Below are positions 31,960 through 41,116 of a stretch of 64,000 bases of DNA, piece after piece. Below the pieces are notes generated by a model, which was not told the DNA's origin, did not search any database, and worked only from the letters and a program-made list of their open reading frames with translations. The DNA lies in NCBI GenBank assembly GCA_964565415.1, contig CAZMEX010000003.1, positions 1-64,000 on the forward strand, read 5' to 3'. This DNA is from JAIOSM01 sp964565415. Lineage in GTDB: Bacteria; Desulfobacterota; Desulfobacteria; Desulfobacterales; Desulfobacteraceae. The translations under genes and the position numbers were made by a program. How positions within the stretch are numbered: position 1 is the first letter of the stretch; every line of letters starts with the position of its first letter.

Positions 31960-33921
31960 TTGAATCAATCTTATAAAAATTTATCTCTCTGGTTGGTCAT
32001 AGTGTTGATGATGGTTATGCTTTATAATATTTTTAACCACCAGCAGAGCTTTCAAAAAGAGATAGGGTATTCTGAATTTCTGGCAATGGTGGAAAAAAAG
32101 AATGTAAAGAATGTTAATATTCAAGGTCAGAATCTAATTGTTACAAGCTTTAGCGGAGAAGAATATAAAAGCTATGCTCCCAATGATGCTAAGCTTATAG
32201 AAATATTAAGAACAAATGGTGTGTCAATACAAGCAGCTCCTCCAGCAGAATCTTCCATGTTGATGAATATTGTAATATCATGGCTTCCAATGATTGTTTT
32301 AATTGGTGTCTGGATATTTTTCATGCGGCAGATGCAGGGCGGTGGCGGAAAAGCAATGTCTTTTGGCAAGAGCCGTGCAAGGTTAATGGATGACAAAAAT
32401 GAAAAAGTAACTTTTGCAGATGTTGCAGGTATTGATGAAGCAAAAGAAGAGCTCACTGAAATAGTTGATTTTTTAAAAGAACCAAAAAAATATACCAGGC
32501 TTGGAGGCAGAATACCTAAAGGTGTTCTGCTGGTGGGTGGTCCTGGAACCGGTAAAACACTACTTTCACGCGCTGTCGCAGGGGAAGCAGGAGTTCCGTT
32601 CTTTACAATAAGTGGTTCTGATTTTGTTGAGATGTTTGTTGGTGTGGGCGCATCAAGGGTACGAGATCTTTTTGCCCAGGGCAAGAAAAATGCACCCTGT
32701 ATAATATTTATTGATGAGCTTGATGCAGTTGGTCGCCAGCGTGGTGCAGGCATGGGTGGAGGTCATGATGAGAGGGAGCAGACCTTGAATCAGCTTCTTG
32801 TGGAGATGGACGGATTTGAGTCCAATGAAGGTGTTATTCTCATGGCTGCCACAAATAGAGTTGATGTGCTTGACCCGGCACTGCTTCGCCCGGGTAGATT
32901 TGATCGCCAGGTATTTGTTGATATGCCGGATATACGGGGACGAAAAGGAATCCTTGAAGTGCATATGAAAAAGACTCCAATAGATGATGATGTTGATGTG
33001 TTGATTATTGCTAAAGGAACTCCTGGTTTTTCCGGCGCTGATTTGGAGAATCTTGTGAATGAAGCAGCTCTTCTTGCTGCAAAAAAAGGTCATGAAAAAC
33101 TTACAATGATGGATTTTGAAGATTCCAAAGATAAAGTTGTAATGGGGCTTGAAAGAAAGACCAAAGTTATCACAGAAGAAGAGAAGAAAACAACAGCTTA
33201 TCACGAAGCCGGGCACGCCCTTGTAGCAAGATTTTTACCCCATGCAATGGCTGTAAACAAGATCACAATAATCCCCCGAGGAAGAGCTGCGGGTCTTACA
33301 TGGTATCTCCCGGAAGAGTCTGATTTTAAATATAAAGACCAGCTGGAAAGTGATCTTGCAGCAGCATTTGGAGGAAGAGTCGCAGAAGAGCTTATTTTTA
33401 ACAGAATAAGCACTGGTGCTTCAAGTGATATTAAACAAGTAACAAGCATTGCAAATAAAATGATAAGAATTTTTGGTATGGGTGAAAACCTCGTGCCCAT
33501 GTCATATGCACGGCATAATGATAATATTTTTATTGGAAGAGAGATGACTCAGGCAAAAGAATACTCTGAGGAGACTGCAAGAAAGATTGATGCAGAAGTG
33601 AGCGCTCTTGTATCTAAGTCTTATAAAAAGGCCCAAGAAATTCTTAATGAGAATATTGAAATTCTCCATGCTCTTTCCGACCTTTTAATTGAGAAAGAAA
33701 CAGTCATGGGCAAAGAGCTTGATGATCTGGTAATATCCATGAAGCCTGATTTTGTTTTTTTTGAAAGAGATAAAAAAAAGGAAGAAGATGTAAAACCAGA
33801 GCCTGCATCGAAGACCAAAGATAAAGAGTCAGAAAAACTGAAATCAGAAGCAAAAAAAGATGGTAAGGCTGTAGATAAAGACGATACAGACAACAAAGAA
33901 GACAAAGGCGATACAACCTGA
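31960..33921 (+). CDS. ftsH: ATP-dependent zinc metalloprotease FtsH
   Basis: A 653-residue membrane AAA+ protease. It starts at TTG 31960 behind AAAGGGA. Two N-terminal helices (about 8-25 and 103-121) flank a periplasmic domain. The AAA module has Walker A GGPGTGKTLLSR, Walker B IIFIDELDAVG, pore loop FVEMFVGVGASRVRD, and the SRH region LLRPGRFDR. The protease site is HEAGHALVARF with the later acidic zinc ligand region. The C terminus is a charged Lys/Glu/Asp tail of about 40 residues. FtsH degrades misfolded membrane proteins and regulators, including LpxC in some bacteria. Followed after two bases by folP. Confidence 0.97.
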   Translation: MNQSYKNLSLWLVIVLMMVMLYNIFNHQQSFQKEIGYSEFLAMVEKKNVKNVNIQGQNLIVTSFSGEEYKSYAPNDAKLIEILRTNGVSIQAAPPAESSMLMNIVISWLPMIVLIGVWIFFMRQMQGGGGKAMSFGKSRARLMDDKNEKVTFADVAGIDEAKEELTEIVDFLKEPKKYTRLGGRIPKGVLLVGGPGTGKTLLSRAVAGEAGVPFFTISGSDFVEMFVGVGASRVRDLFAQGKKNAPCIIFIDELDAVGRQRGAGMGGGHDEREQTLNQLLVEMDGFESNEGVILMAATNRVDVLDPALLRPGRFDRQVFVDMPDIRGRKGILEVHMKKTPIDDDVDVLIIAKGTPGFSGADLENLVNEAALLAAKKGHEKLTMMDFEDSKDKVVMGLERKTKVITEEEKKTTAYHEAGHALVARFLPHAMAVNKITIIPRGRAAGLTWYLPEESDFKYKDQLESDLAAAFGGRVAEELIFNRISTGASSDIKQVTSIANKMIRIFGMGENLVPMSYARHNDNIFIGREMTQAKEYSEETARKIDAEVSALVSKSYKKAQEILNENIEILHALSDLLIEKETVMGKELDDLVISMKPDFVFFERDKKKEEDVKPEPASKTKDKESEKLKSEAKKDGKAVDKDDTDNKEDKGDTT

Positions 33922-33923
33922 AA

Positions 33924-34790
33924 ATGAAAGAGTATACTCTAAAATGGGATAGATTTGAACTTAAGCTGGGGAGCAAACCATGCATTATGGGCATACTTAA
34001 TGTTACTCCTGATTCATTCTCAGATGGTGGAAAGTATTACAATTTTGAAAAAGCTGTTACTAGAGCTAAAGAGCTTGTTAATCAAGGAGCAGACATCCTT
34101 GATATCGGAGGTGAATCTTCTCGACCCAACGCTAAACCAGTATCTGAAGCAGAGGAGATAAAAAGAGTTATTCCTGTTATCAAAGCAATATCTTCTCAAA
34201 TAGATATTCCTGTTTCAATAGATACTGTAAAATCAGAAGTTGCAAAACTTGCTATTGATGCAGGTGCTTCAATAATAAATGACATAAGCTCCTTTGAAAA
34301 TGATCCAAAGCTTGCAGACCTTGCAGCAAAAAGAGGAGTTCTTGTAATTATGATGCATATGAAGGGGACCCCTGAAACCATGCAGGATAATCCTGAGTAT
34401 ATTGATCTTATAACTGAGATAAATAATTATTTTATTAAGAGAGTAGATTATGCTGTGGCAAGGGGTATAAAAAAAGAGAATATAATCCTTGACCCGGGCA
34501 TAGGTTTTGGAAAAACCATACAGCACAACCTTGTGATTCTTAAAAATATAAATATACTTGCAAAATTGGGTTATCCTCTGTTGATTGGAAGCTCAAGAAA
34601 ATCATTTATTCAAAAAATACTTGAAGAGATGAATAAAAAAAAGATAGATGCTGCATCAAAAGAGTGCGAAATAGGAACCCTTGCCTCTGTCGCAGCAGTT
34701 TTTATGAATGGCGGTCATATTGTTAGGGTCCATGATGTTGCAAGGGTAAAACCCTTTGTACAAATATTAGACTCGATAAAAAGTGCGTAA
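33924..34790 (+). CDS. folP: Dihydropteroate synthase
   Basis: A 288-residue TIM-barrel enzyme. Motifs GILNVTPDSFSDGGKYY, DILDIGGESSRPNA, IPVSIDTVKSEVAK, INDISSF, and the C-terminal LLIGSSRKSFIQ and RVHDV are present. It joins p-aminobenzoate to dihydropterin diphosphate in folate synthesis. It overlaps the following ybbR gene by eight bases. The ftsH-folP-ybbR order lacks cdaA, which in many related genomes lies between folP and ybbR. Confidence 0.96.
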   Translation: MKEYTLKWDRFELKLGSKPCIMGILNVTPDSFSDGGKYYNFEKAVTRAKELVNQGADILDIGGESSRPNAKPVSEAEEIKRVIPVIKAISSQIDIPVSIDTVKSEVAKLAIDAGASIINDISSFENDPKLADLAAKRGVLVIMMHMKGTPETMQDNPEYIDLITEINNYFIKRVDYAVARGIKKENIILDPGIGFGKTIQHNLVILKNINILAKLGYPLLIGSSRKSFIQKILEEMNKKKIDAASKECEIGTLASVAAVFMNGGHIVRVHDVARVKPFVQILDSIKSA

Positions 34791-35733
34791 ACCCATTAAA
34801 ACTTTTAAAAACATTTATTGGATATTGTTTTATTTGGTTGGTTTTGCACTATTAAGCACTGTAACAGGATGCGATTCAAAGCCAGAGGAGACAAATCTGC
34901 TCTTACCTGTTGAATTTTCTTCTACTCCTTCATACCTCATATTAACTTCCCCTTCGGTTGAAAAACTTGAAATTCGTGTCAGGGGAACCCGGAAACAGAT
35001 TGAAACAATCAAAACAATGGATCTTAAATATTTAGTCGATCTTTATGCTGACCTTGTATCAGATCCTGCCGGTGAAAAGGTGCGTATTGACCCGAGAACA
35101 TACTATATTCCTGTTTTAAAAAAGAGAATCTTCATCCCAAATGGAGTAAAAATATTGGGTGTAAACCCTGATTATATAAAAGTCAGCCTGGAAAGAAAAG
35201 TTGTAAAGAGTTTTACAATATCTGCTCCCTATGCTGGTGTCGCAGCTCCAGGCTATGTGGCATTGTCTGCAAGAATAGAGCCTCCTTCTGTAATTATCAC
35301 AGGTCCTGAATCAATTGTTGCCTCCATAAATAGTCTTAAAACAAAACCCATTGATTTAACAAAGACAAATGAAAGCTTTAAGAAGAAAATGCCTGTGGAT
35401 TTACAAGGTTTTAATATTAAATCAGACCCGGCAATAGTAACAGTTTTTATTCCATTAGAGAAAAAACAGATCATTAAAACATTTAAAGATATACCCATAG
35501 TACTAAAGAATGCAAAGAGAGGTGATAATGTCAACCCTTCAAAGATTGTATTAACAATAAAAGGGGGGCATGATATGCTGAGCAGAAAAGATTTAAAAGA
35601 GAAGATTAAGGTCAGTATTGATGTTAAGGGTTTAAAATCTGGTGTTTATGTGCGAAGAGCAGTAATAAATCTTCCTTTGCAATTGATAATGACAGATGCT
35701 GAGCCTGAAGTTTTTACTGTTAAAATTCACTAG
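34783..35733 (+). CDS. YbbR/CdaR-domain lipoprotein-like membrane protein
   Basis: A 316-residue protein starting at GTG 34783 inside the end of folP. The N terminus has one hydrophobic helix ending with a lipobox-like STVTGC; it may be a lipoprotein or a simple anchor. At least two to three YbbR-type repeats follow, recognisable from spacing such as YIKVSLERKVVKSFTI, PPSVIITGPESIVASINSL and PIDLTKTNESFKKKM. YbbR/CdaR regulates the diadenylate cyclase CdaA where both exist. Here no cdaA is beside it, so the partner is unclear. Confidence 0.85.
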   Translation: MRKPIKTFKNIYWILFYLVGFALLSTVTGCDSKPEETNLLLPVEFSSTPSYLILTSPSVEKLEIRVRGTRKQIETIKTMDLKYLVDLYADLVSDPAGEKVRIDPRTYYIPVLKKRIFIPNGVKILGVNPDYIKVSLERKVVKSFTISAPYAGVAAPGYVALSARIEPPSVIITGPESIVASINSLKTKPIDLTKTNESFKKKMPVDLQGFNIKSDPAIVTVFIPLEKKQIIKTFKDIPIVLKNAKRGDNVNPSKIVLTIKGGHDMLSRKDLKEKIKVSIDVKGLKSGVYVRRAVINLPLQLIMTDAEPEVFTVKIH

Positions 35734-35759
35734 AAAGGATAGTCAATAGAGAGGATAAA

Positions 35760-36530
35760 ATGCTTTTAGTTATTGATGTTGGCAATACAAATACTGTAAT
35801 AGGAATTTTTAATGGAGAAATTCTGATTGAGGATTGGCGCATTAAAACTATTAGAGATACAACCGCAGATGAATTTAATGTGCTTCTCAAAGCTTTGTTC
35901 TCAGACAGCAAACTTGTTAATGCTGAAACAATCAGCAAAGTTTTAATTTCATCGGTTGTCCCTCCGGCAGTACCGATCTTAAATGCGTTTTGTAAAAAAT
36001 ATCTCAACCTGGTGCCAGTATGGGTAACACCAAAACTTGTTAAATCATTAATGCCTGTGCTTTATAAAAATCCCGATGAGGTGGGCGCAGATCGAATAGT
36101 TAATGCAATAGCAGCATATGCAAAGTATAAAACATCCCTTATTGTTGTTGATTTTGGTACCGCAACAACATTTGATGTGATTTCAGCCAAGGGAGAATAT
36201 ATTGGCGGGGCAATCTCTCCTGGAATAGCAATTTCATCCGAAGCTCTTTTTCAAAAAGCATCCAGACTTCCACGGGTTGAAATATTCCAAAGCCCGGATA
36301 AGGTGATTGGCAGAGATACAACAGAAAGCATAAAGTCCGGGATCATTTATGGTTATGCTTCTTTAGTTGATGGTATGGTTGAAAGGATGAAAAATGAGCT
36401 GAATTTCTCTCCTGTGATACTTGCCACAGGCGGACTATCACCCTTAATATCAAGCGTTTCAAAAAAAATTGATAATGTGGAAAAATCATTGACCTTAGAT
36501 GGTTTACGCATTATCAGCCATGCACTATAA
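35760..36530 (+). CDS. coaX: Type III pantothenate kinase
   Basis: A 256-residue ASKHA-fold kinase: DVGNTNTVIGIFNG at the N terminus, then PDEVGADRIVNAIAAY, VVDFGTATTFDVI and GGAISPGI. CoaX phosphorylates pantothenate as the first step of coenzyme A synthesis and is not feedback-inhibited by CoA. GAGAGGAT precedes the ATG. It lies 26 bases after ybbR. All expected motifs are intact. Confidence 0.96.
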   Translation: MLLVIDVGNTNTVIGIFNGEILIEDWRIKTIRDTTADEFNVLLKALFSDSKLVNAETISKVLISSVVPPAVPILNAFCKKYLNLVPVWVTPKLVKSLMPVLYKNPDEVGADRIVNAIAAYAKYKTSLIVVDFGTATTFDVISAKGEYIGGAISPGIAISSEALFQKASRLPRVEIFQSPDKVIGRDTTESIKSGIIYGYASLVDGMVERMKNELNFSPVILATGGLSPLISSVSKKIDNVEKSLTLDGLRIISHAL

Positions 36531-36653
36531 AATTTACCCCATCTATTTGATTAAAAAATGCCATGGTAAAATATTATTTTTTATGATTTTAATCTTGCTT
36601 ACAATTGATTTTCAGATATAATCTTTCAGATGTAATGGCTGATGGAGGACAAA

Positions 36654-37058
36654 ATGAAGTCGCTTGTAGTTGATGATGAGGTTGTAAGCAGAAAAAAAAT
36701 GATAAAGATTTTAGGTAAGTATGGTGTGTGTGAAGAGGCTGAAAATGGTGAGCAGGCAATAGAAAAGTTCAGTATTAACGCAGTTGATGGAACTGATCCA
36801 TATGATGTAATCACACTTGATATTTCAATGCCTGACATGAGTGGCCTTACAGTCTTAACAAGAATCAGGGCTATTGAAAAAGAGAAAGCAATTCCAAAGG
36901 AAAACCAGGTTAAAATTTTAATGGTTACTGTTAAATCAGAAAAAGAGACTGTTAGATTGTCAATTGAAGGCGGGTGTGATGATTATATTATAAAACCTTT
37001 TAATAATCAGTCCATGCAGATTAAACTTGAAAGAGCAGGACTCTTAAAAGAAGAATAA
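36654..37058 (+). CDS. Single-domain response regulator (CheY-like)
   Basis: A 134-residue receiver domain from ATG 36654, six bases after GGAGG; the ATG at 36642 would include that site. The acidic pocket (VVDDE), phospho-acceptor Asp in VITLDISMPDMSG, the switch Thr in MVTVKS, and the conserved Lys in YIIKPF are all present. There is no output domain, so it acts through protein contacts. An insertion in the region GTDPYDVITL is slight. It is followed after eight bases by a thioredoxin-fold/HEAT gene, which may be its effector or partner (inference). Confidence 0.92.
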   Translation: MKSLVVDDEVVSRKKMIKILGKYGVCEEAENGEQAIEKFSINAVDGTDPYDVITLDISMPDMSGLTVLTRIRAIEKEKAIPKENQVKILMVTVKSEKETVRLSIEGGCDDYIIKPFNNQSMQIKLERAGLLKEE

Positions 37059-37066
37059 CAAAATTT

Positions 37067-38050
37067 ATGTATAAATTAAGTGATAAAGATAAGGAATCAA
37101 TTAAATCCTTTAATTCAAAACTTAAAGAAAATATTGAGATAAAATATATTGAGTCAGGTTCAAAAGAGGATGCACTGGTTGATGATTTCCTCTCTTCCTT
37201 ATCTCAATCAGCTTCAAAGATTACAATTCAAAAAGAGAAAAAAGGCACAAACCATCTTCCTGAAATAGTGGTTACTGATAACATCAGATATTCCGCCGTA
37301 CCATTGTCAAATGAGCTAAAACCGTTCTTAAAAGCTTTGTCTTTGAAATCTTATAACAAAAATTTCAAGCTGTCAGACACAGTAAGAAAAAATCTTGATA
37401 AAATTAGTATCCCCATAAAATTAAAATTATTTGCTGCCAATGCATGCCCCCATTGCCCGGTTGTGGTTGAAGGTATGCTTGATATTGCAAATGAATGTAA
37501 AAATATTGAGTTGAGCATAATAGACCCTGCAATTTTTACTGAAGAAGCAACAGTAAATTCTGTGCTGTCTGTTCCCTGTTTGATTCTGGATGATGATATA
37601 AGGTGGACAGGCAGTGTGTCCATGGAAGAAGTGACTGACGTGCTTGCAGATCGTGACTCATCAACTCTTAAAGCTCCAACTCTAAGAAGAATCCTTGAAC
37701 ATGGAAAAGCATCATGGCTTGCAGATCAGATGATAGAAAAAAATATGATTTTCCCAGAGTTTATCAAGCTTGTTGTACACGAAATCTGGTCTGTACGGTT
37801 AGGTGCCATGGTTGTAATCGAGGAGCTTGCCGAAAAAAAGTTTGACCTTGCAAATACGATTTGCAAATTTTTATGGGAAAAATTTCCCAAAGCTGCCATG
37901 GATGTAAAGGGTGATATTTTATATGCCATTGGTGAATCAGGTAAAAGTGAAGACATCCATTTAATTGAAAAAGAACTTATAACTCTGGAGACTGAAGATC
38001 TTCAGGAAGCTGCAAAAGATGCAATAGAAGAAATTAAATTACGATCTTGA
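37067..38050 (+). CDS. Thioredoxin-fold protein with C-terminal HEAT-like repeats
   Basis: A 327-residue protein. The N-terminal part (about 1-100) resembles the first, non-catalytic thioredoxin fold of protein disulfide oxidoreductases and AhpF. The second fold (about 115-205) has the active site ANACPHCPVVVEGML and a cis-Pro in VLSVPCLILDDD, followed by WTGSVSMEEV. Residues about 220-325 are helical repeats of HEAT type (VRLGAMVVIEELAEKK, KGDILYAIGESGKSEDI, LQEAAKDAIEEIK). The CPHC pair suggests disulfide exchange; HEAT repeats suggest docking to a partner. Cotranscribed with the response regulator. Confidence 0.82.
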   Translation: MYKLSDKDKESIKSFNSKLKENIEIKYIESGSKEDALVDDFLSSLSQSASKITIQKEKKGTNHLPEIVVTDNIRYSAVPLSNELKPFLKALSLKSYNKNFKLSDTVRKNLDKISIPIKLKLFAANACPHCPVVVEGMLDIANECKNIELSIIDPAIFTEEATVNSVLSVPCLILDDDIRWTGSVSMEEVTDVLADRDSSTLKAPTLRRILEHGKASWLADQMIEKNMIFPEFIKLVVHEIWSVRLGAMVVIEELAEKKFDLANTICKFLWEKFPKAAMDVKGDILYAIGESGKSEDIHLIEKELITLETEDLQEAAKDAIEEIKLRS

Positions 38051-38147
38051 CTCCTCCCTCCTCCTTACAAACAAAAAAAATAGCAAAACGTTTTCTTGCT
38101 GCAAGGAGCAAGCCTCTTTTTGAAAAGTAGTTTTTCCAAAACTCTAT

Positions 38148-39737
38148 TTAACTGATTCGCTGGACAACTATTTTCATCTTGCCTTCATTGTTGCCATAGT
38201 GTGTCCTCTTGTCATTGGCAAAAGGCAAAAATTCACCGGATTTCTTGATCTTTACTTCAACAGGACCTTTCCCAATCTCAAATGAATTTTCATCATTGGT
38301 TATGCAGCCACACAAACAAAACCAGTCAGCATCTGGTACCCTCCTAAATGGCTCTAATATTGCAATTCCTAATTCAACTATCCCTTTTTTTACGTTGCCA
38401 CGATTCCAACCTTCCGGACCACATTTAATAGTACCATCATACCAATTTTGATCTTTATCAACTGAGAAGCGATAAGTTGTACCTTTTTCCAGCATCAAAC
38501 CGCTGTGATTGTATAGTTGATTTGCAAAGGCTAGAACCTCTTCTTTTTGAACCCCAGTCTGGCCATCTGGTTTTGCAAAATACCGCAGATCACTTCTGGG
38601 AGTTTCAATATGCTGGGCAAGCCCTGTGCAATCTTTCAACCTTCCATCTGAATAAACAATGGTATGTTTTCTATTTTTTAACGATTTTGGTCGATAATCG
38701 CCATCACCATTAATACGCGAAGCAACAGACCAGTGAACCAATGGTCGTCTATCCGTGGGCTTATCATTTTCAATAACACAACACAGGCGATCCGTTAATG
38801 TAAACCAATCCAGAACAGGAAACCTGTCCTGCTGATGATTTTTTCCAAATGGGCTGGGATTACGCATCAGGTCATCCATGCCTATTTCATAATCCACATC
38901 TTCAGGTATAGCTTTTCTCAACATGTCTTCAGTAGGCATTGAGCACTTTACCTCTGGTATGTTATCGGAAATCCACTGCAGATAATATTCCAGTGACATA
39001 TCTGATAATCTATCCCTGTAATACCCACCTCCTACATCAGAGTGTGCACCTGCAAACCAGACTTCATGGACAACACCTTTTTGAAAATTCATTAATGTAG
39101 GTTGAAAAGCATGTCGCTTATCATCCATGCTGATACAGTGGAGGGCTTTGATTACATTCCCGGGTAGAGTGTGACCATTTTCAAACACAACATCAGAGTC
39201 AGGTCGGTCAGATTTCGACATATTTGGAAATCCAATACTGGCAACAGTATCATACAGAGCTTCATATACAAATTTTTCAATATCCGCATACTTTTGATCA
39301 GACTCAGCTTTTTTCACATGATTTTTTTCTACCAACGCCACAAATCGCCTTGCCAATGCCGAACCCCTGCTAAACCCTGTAACCAGAAGTTTATCACCGA
39401 TTTCATAGCTGCCCTTAAAATCCTCCATTGCATTACGAAGAATTGTTGCAACATCTGACTTTTCAGCAGACAGAATTGTATTATAAAGCCTTTTCAGCCG
39501 GGATCCATAGGTACCAACACCATGATAATAAAATACACGTTGATCAGTATCAGACCAGTTGGAAACATAATCACTACCACTTTTCTTTGGCAGTAAATCC
39601 CCACCCAGCATCAAGTGAAATTTCAATACGTTTGTAATGTTATCATCCTCTTTTGCTCCTTTATAATCCACATCTTGCTTAGCATCGGAAGGTTCATTAC
39701 TTGTACCATCAAAGCTGAAAATAAGTAATTTTGACAT
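38148..39737 (-). CDS. DUF2235 alpha/beta hydrolase (Tle1-like) with lectin-like C-terminal domain
   Basis: A 529-residue protein behind AAAGGAG. The N-terminal two thirds (about 1-370) are a DUF2235 domain: LIFSFDGTSNEPSD, FYYHGVGTYG, the nucleophile elbow TGFSRGSALARRF and EVWFAGAHSDVGGGY with the acid and Gly loop, followed by a WFTLTDRL segment. Such domains include T6SS phospholipase effectors of the Tle1 type. The last 120 residues (TYRFSVDKDQNWYDGTI, GEFLPFANDKRTHYGNN) resemble the PA-IL/LecA-type carbohydrate-binding sandwich. No VgrG, PAAR or T6SS gene is near. A membrane protein gene lies upstream on the same strand. Confidence 0.85.
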   Translation of the reverse strand: MSKLLIFSFDGTSNEPSDAKQDVDYKGAKEDDNITNVLKFHLMLGGDLLPKKSGSDYVSNWSDTDQRVFYYHGVGTYGSRLKRLYNTILSAEKSDVATILRNAMEDFKGSYEIGDKLLVTGFSRGSALARRFVALVEKNHVKKAESDQKYADIEKFVYEALYDTVASIGFPNMSKSDRPDSDVVFENGHTLPGNVIKALHCISMDDKRHAFQPTLMNFQKGVVHEVWFAGAHSDVGGGYYRDRLSDMSLEYYLQWISDNIPEVKCSMPTEDMLRKAIPEDVDYEIGMDDLMRNPSPFGKNHQQDRFPVLDWFTLTDRLCCVIENDKPTDRRPLVHWSVASRINGDGDYRPKSLKNRKHTIVYSDGRLKDCTGLAQHIETPRSDLRYFAKPDGQTGVQKEEVLAFANQLYNHSGLMLEKGTTYRFSVDKDQNWYDGTIKCGPEGWNRGNVKKGIVELGIAILEPFRRVPDADWFCLCGCITNDENSFEIGKGPVEVKIKKSGEFLPFANDKRTHYGNNEGKMKIVVQRIS

Positions 39738-39762
39738 TTTTTATTCTCCTTTAAGTTAAGAA

Positions 39763-39864
39763 TTATTCAGTGCCTATTTCCGCCATTAGTGCCTCAAATC
39801 CCTTACTCTCCTGAAGCAAACTTTTTGTTTCTCCTTTCCATATCCATTGTATTATCTCCCCCAT
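39763..39864 (-). CDS. Possible small ORF, 33 residues, between the membrane protein and DUF2235 genes
   Basis: ATG 39864 to TAA 39763-39765 on the minus strand reads MGEIIQWIWKGETKSLLQ then ESKGFEALMAEIGTE. It fills the 190-base gap between the two accessory genes and shares their direction. The ribosome binding site is weak (AGGTG at long distance). No family. Mentioned as a candidate only. Confidence 0.25.
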   Translation of the reverse strand: MGEIIQWIWKGETKSLLQESKGFEALMAEIGTE

Positions 39865-39929
39865 TGGTTAAAAAGAGCACCTGTTGATATTCAAAACCTC
39901 TGATATCTTTTATAAACACTAAAAGACAG

Positions 39930-40979
39930 CTAGAGACTGATTAGATTACCACGTATTTTTTCAAGAAAGCTATTTTGCAAATCAGCCTCCACAGATCCAT
40001 ATAGGATTTTAAGCTCTTCTATGTCTATACCAGATACTTTAGACACAATATTAAGCTCACCTCTCTTATGGGCTTCTATTAAATCAAAATTTGTTCTGAT
40101 GGAGGAGTTGCGCAAATTCTCAATATTCTCTTTTGCATAAATATATAGCTTTGCCTGGGAGAGCCAGTCAAACAAAAGGAGTGGATTAAATGGGGTTCTA
40201 ACAATCAGTTCTCTCATATTTGAATTTGCAAGATTCTGGGCATTATCAATGCTGACTTCGGCAAGTCGTACCCGATGGAACAAATTAATACCTTCAATCA
40301 TTTCCAAAGGCAATGGATTTGCCCGGTTCTCTTTTTTCAGCATAAAGAGAGATTTTTCCTGAATATATTTTAGGATTTTTTGGGGAAAAATACCTGTAAA
40401 AAAAGCAAGAATGGGCAAAATATCAAGCAATTCTCTTTTAAATGGATCATCAAAAGACTCAATTAAATGGTGAAGGATCACAGATATAAAAGTTGCTAGA
40501 ATCATTCTGGTTCCAATACTGTAAAACGCATTTGGGATAAGGTCTAAATTGATTAACCTTCTTACAATATACTGAATAGACCAGATGTAGCTGCCAAGAA
40601 CAGCCATGGCAATACAAACCAGACTCTTATTCATATAACTTGTCAGAGCTGCTCCATCTCCATCAGAGCAGTGAAAAATCCCTGTTAATATGATAGGTTG
40701 CTCACCGGAAAAAAGCACCCAGAAGCCAAGCGCGCTGAATATGGTCACAAAAAGGACCGGCAGTAAATAATCACTCCCATTAAATTCATCGTGGAAAATA
40801 GCGGAAATAATTTTGTCCTCTTTGTCTTGTGTTGATTCTGCAATACCTAGCAAGCGGCGAATACGCTCATATTCTCTTTTTTTCTTTGGAATTCTGGATT
40901 TTAAAAAGGATATTGCCGTACAGGTATATAGAGAACAGAGTGTCAGGATCCCCAAAATTATCATAATGTTTCCTTCCAT
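39930..40979 (-). CDS. Uncharacterised membrane protein paired with the DUF2235 hydrolase
   Basis: A 349-residue protein, start ATG 40979 five bases after GGGAGG. It has one N-terminal helix (about 5-25), a short charged region (RIPKKKREYERIRRLLG), two hydrophobic segments near 70-90 and 120-145, and further ones near 160-200. The C-terminal 120 residues are soluble and helical. I recognise no family. It is transcribed ahead of the hydrolase gene across about 190 bases with no terminator seen. A role as immunity protein, receptor or activator for the hydrolase is possible but not shown. Confidence 0.75.
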   Translation of the reverse strand: MEGNIMIILGILTLCSLYTCTAISFLKSRIPKKKREYERIRRLLGIAESTQDKEDKIISAIFHDEFNGSDYLLPVLFVTIFSALGFWVLFSGEQPIILTGIFHCSDGDGAALTSYMNKSLVCIAMAVLGSYIWSIQYIVRRLINLDLIPNAFYSIGTRMILATFISVILHHLIESFDDPFKRELLDILPILAFFTGIFPQKILKYIQEKSLFMLKKENRANPLPLEMIEGINLFHRVRLAEVSIDNAQNLANSNMRELIVRTPFNPLLLFDWLSQAKLYIYAKENIENLRNSSIRTNFDLIEAHKRGELNIVSKVSGIDIEELKILYGSVEADLQNSFLEKIRGNLISL

Positions 40980-41086
40980 CAATACCTCCCAATATTCATT
41001 CTTTAATCACATTATTCCCTCTTTGTTTTTGGCAGCAGAGGGTTTAACTTAGTAAAGCAGATTTTTGTAAAAGGCTCCTGGCTTTG

Positions 41087-41116
41087 CTTAGTCGGTTCTA
41101 TTGAGCACCGACTAAG
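41087..41116. repeat. Perfect 10-bp inverted repeat in the intergenic region before lnt
   Basis: CTTAGTCGGT (41087-41096) pairs with ACCGACTAAG (41107-41116) around a 10-base loop. The 370-base region 40980-41353 holds no gene. It also has a GGAGAT/ATCTCC hairpin near 41178-41197, and a TTGACA at 41265-41270 with TAATTC 17 bases on as a possible lnt promoter. There is no T-tract, so this is not a standard terminator. Confidence 0.6.
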
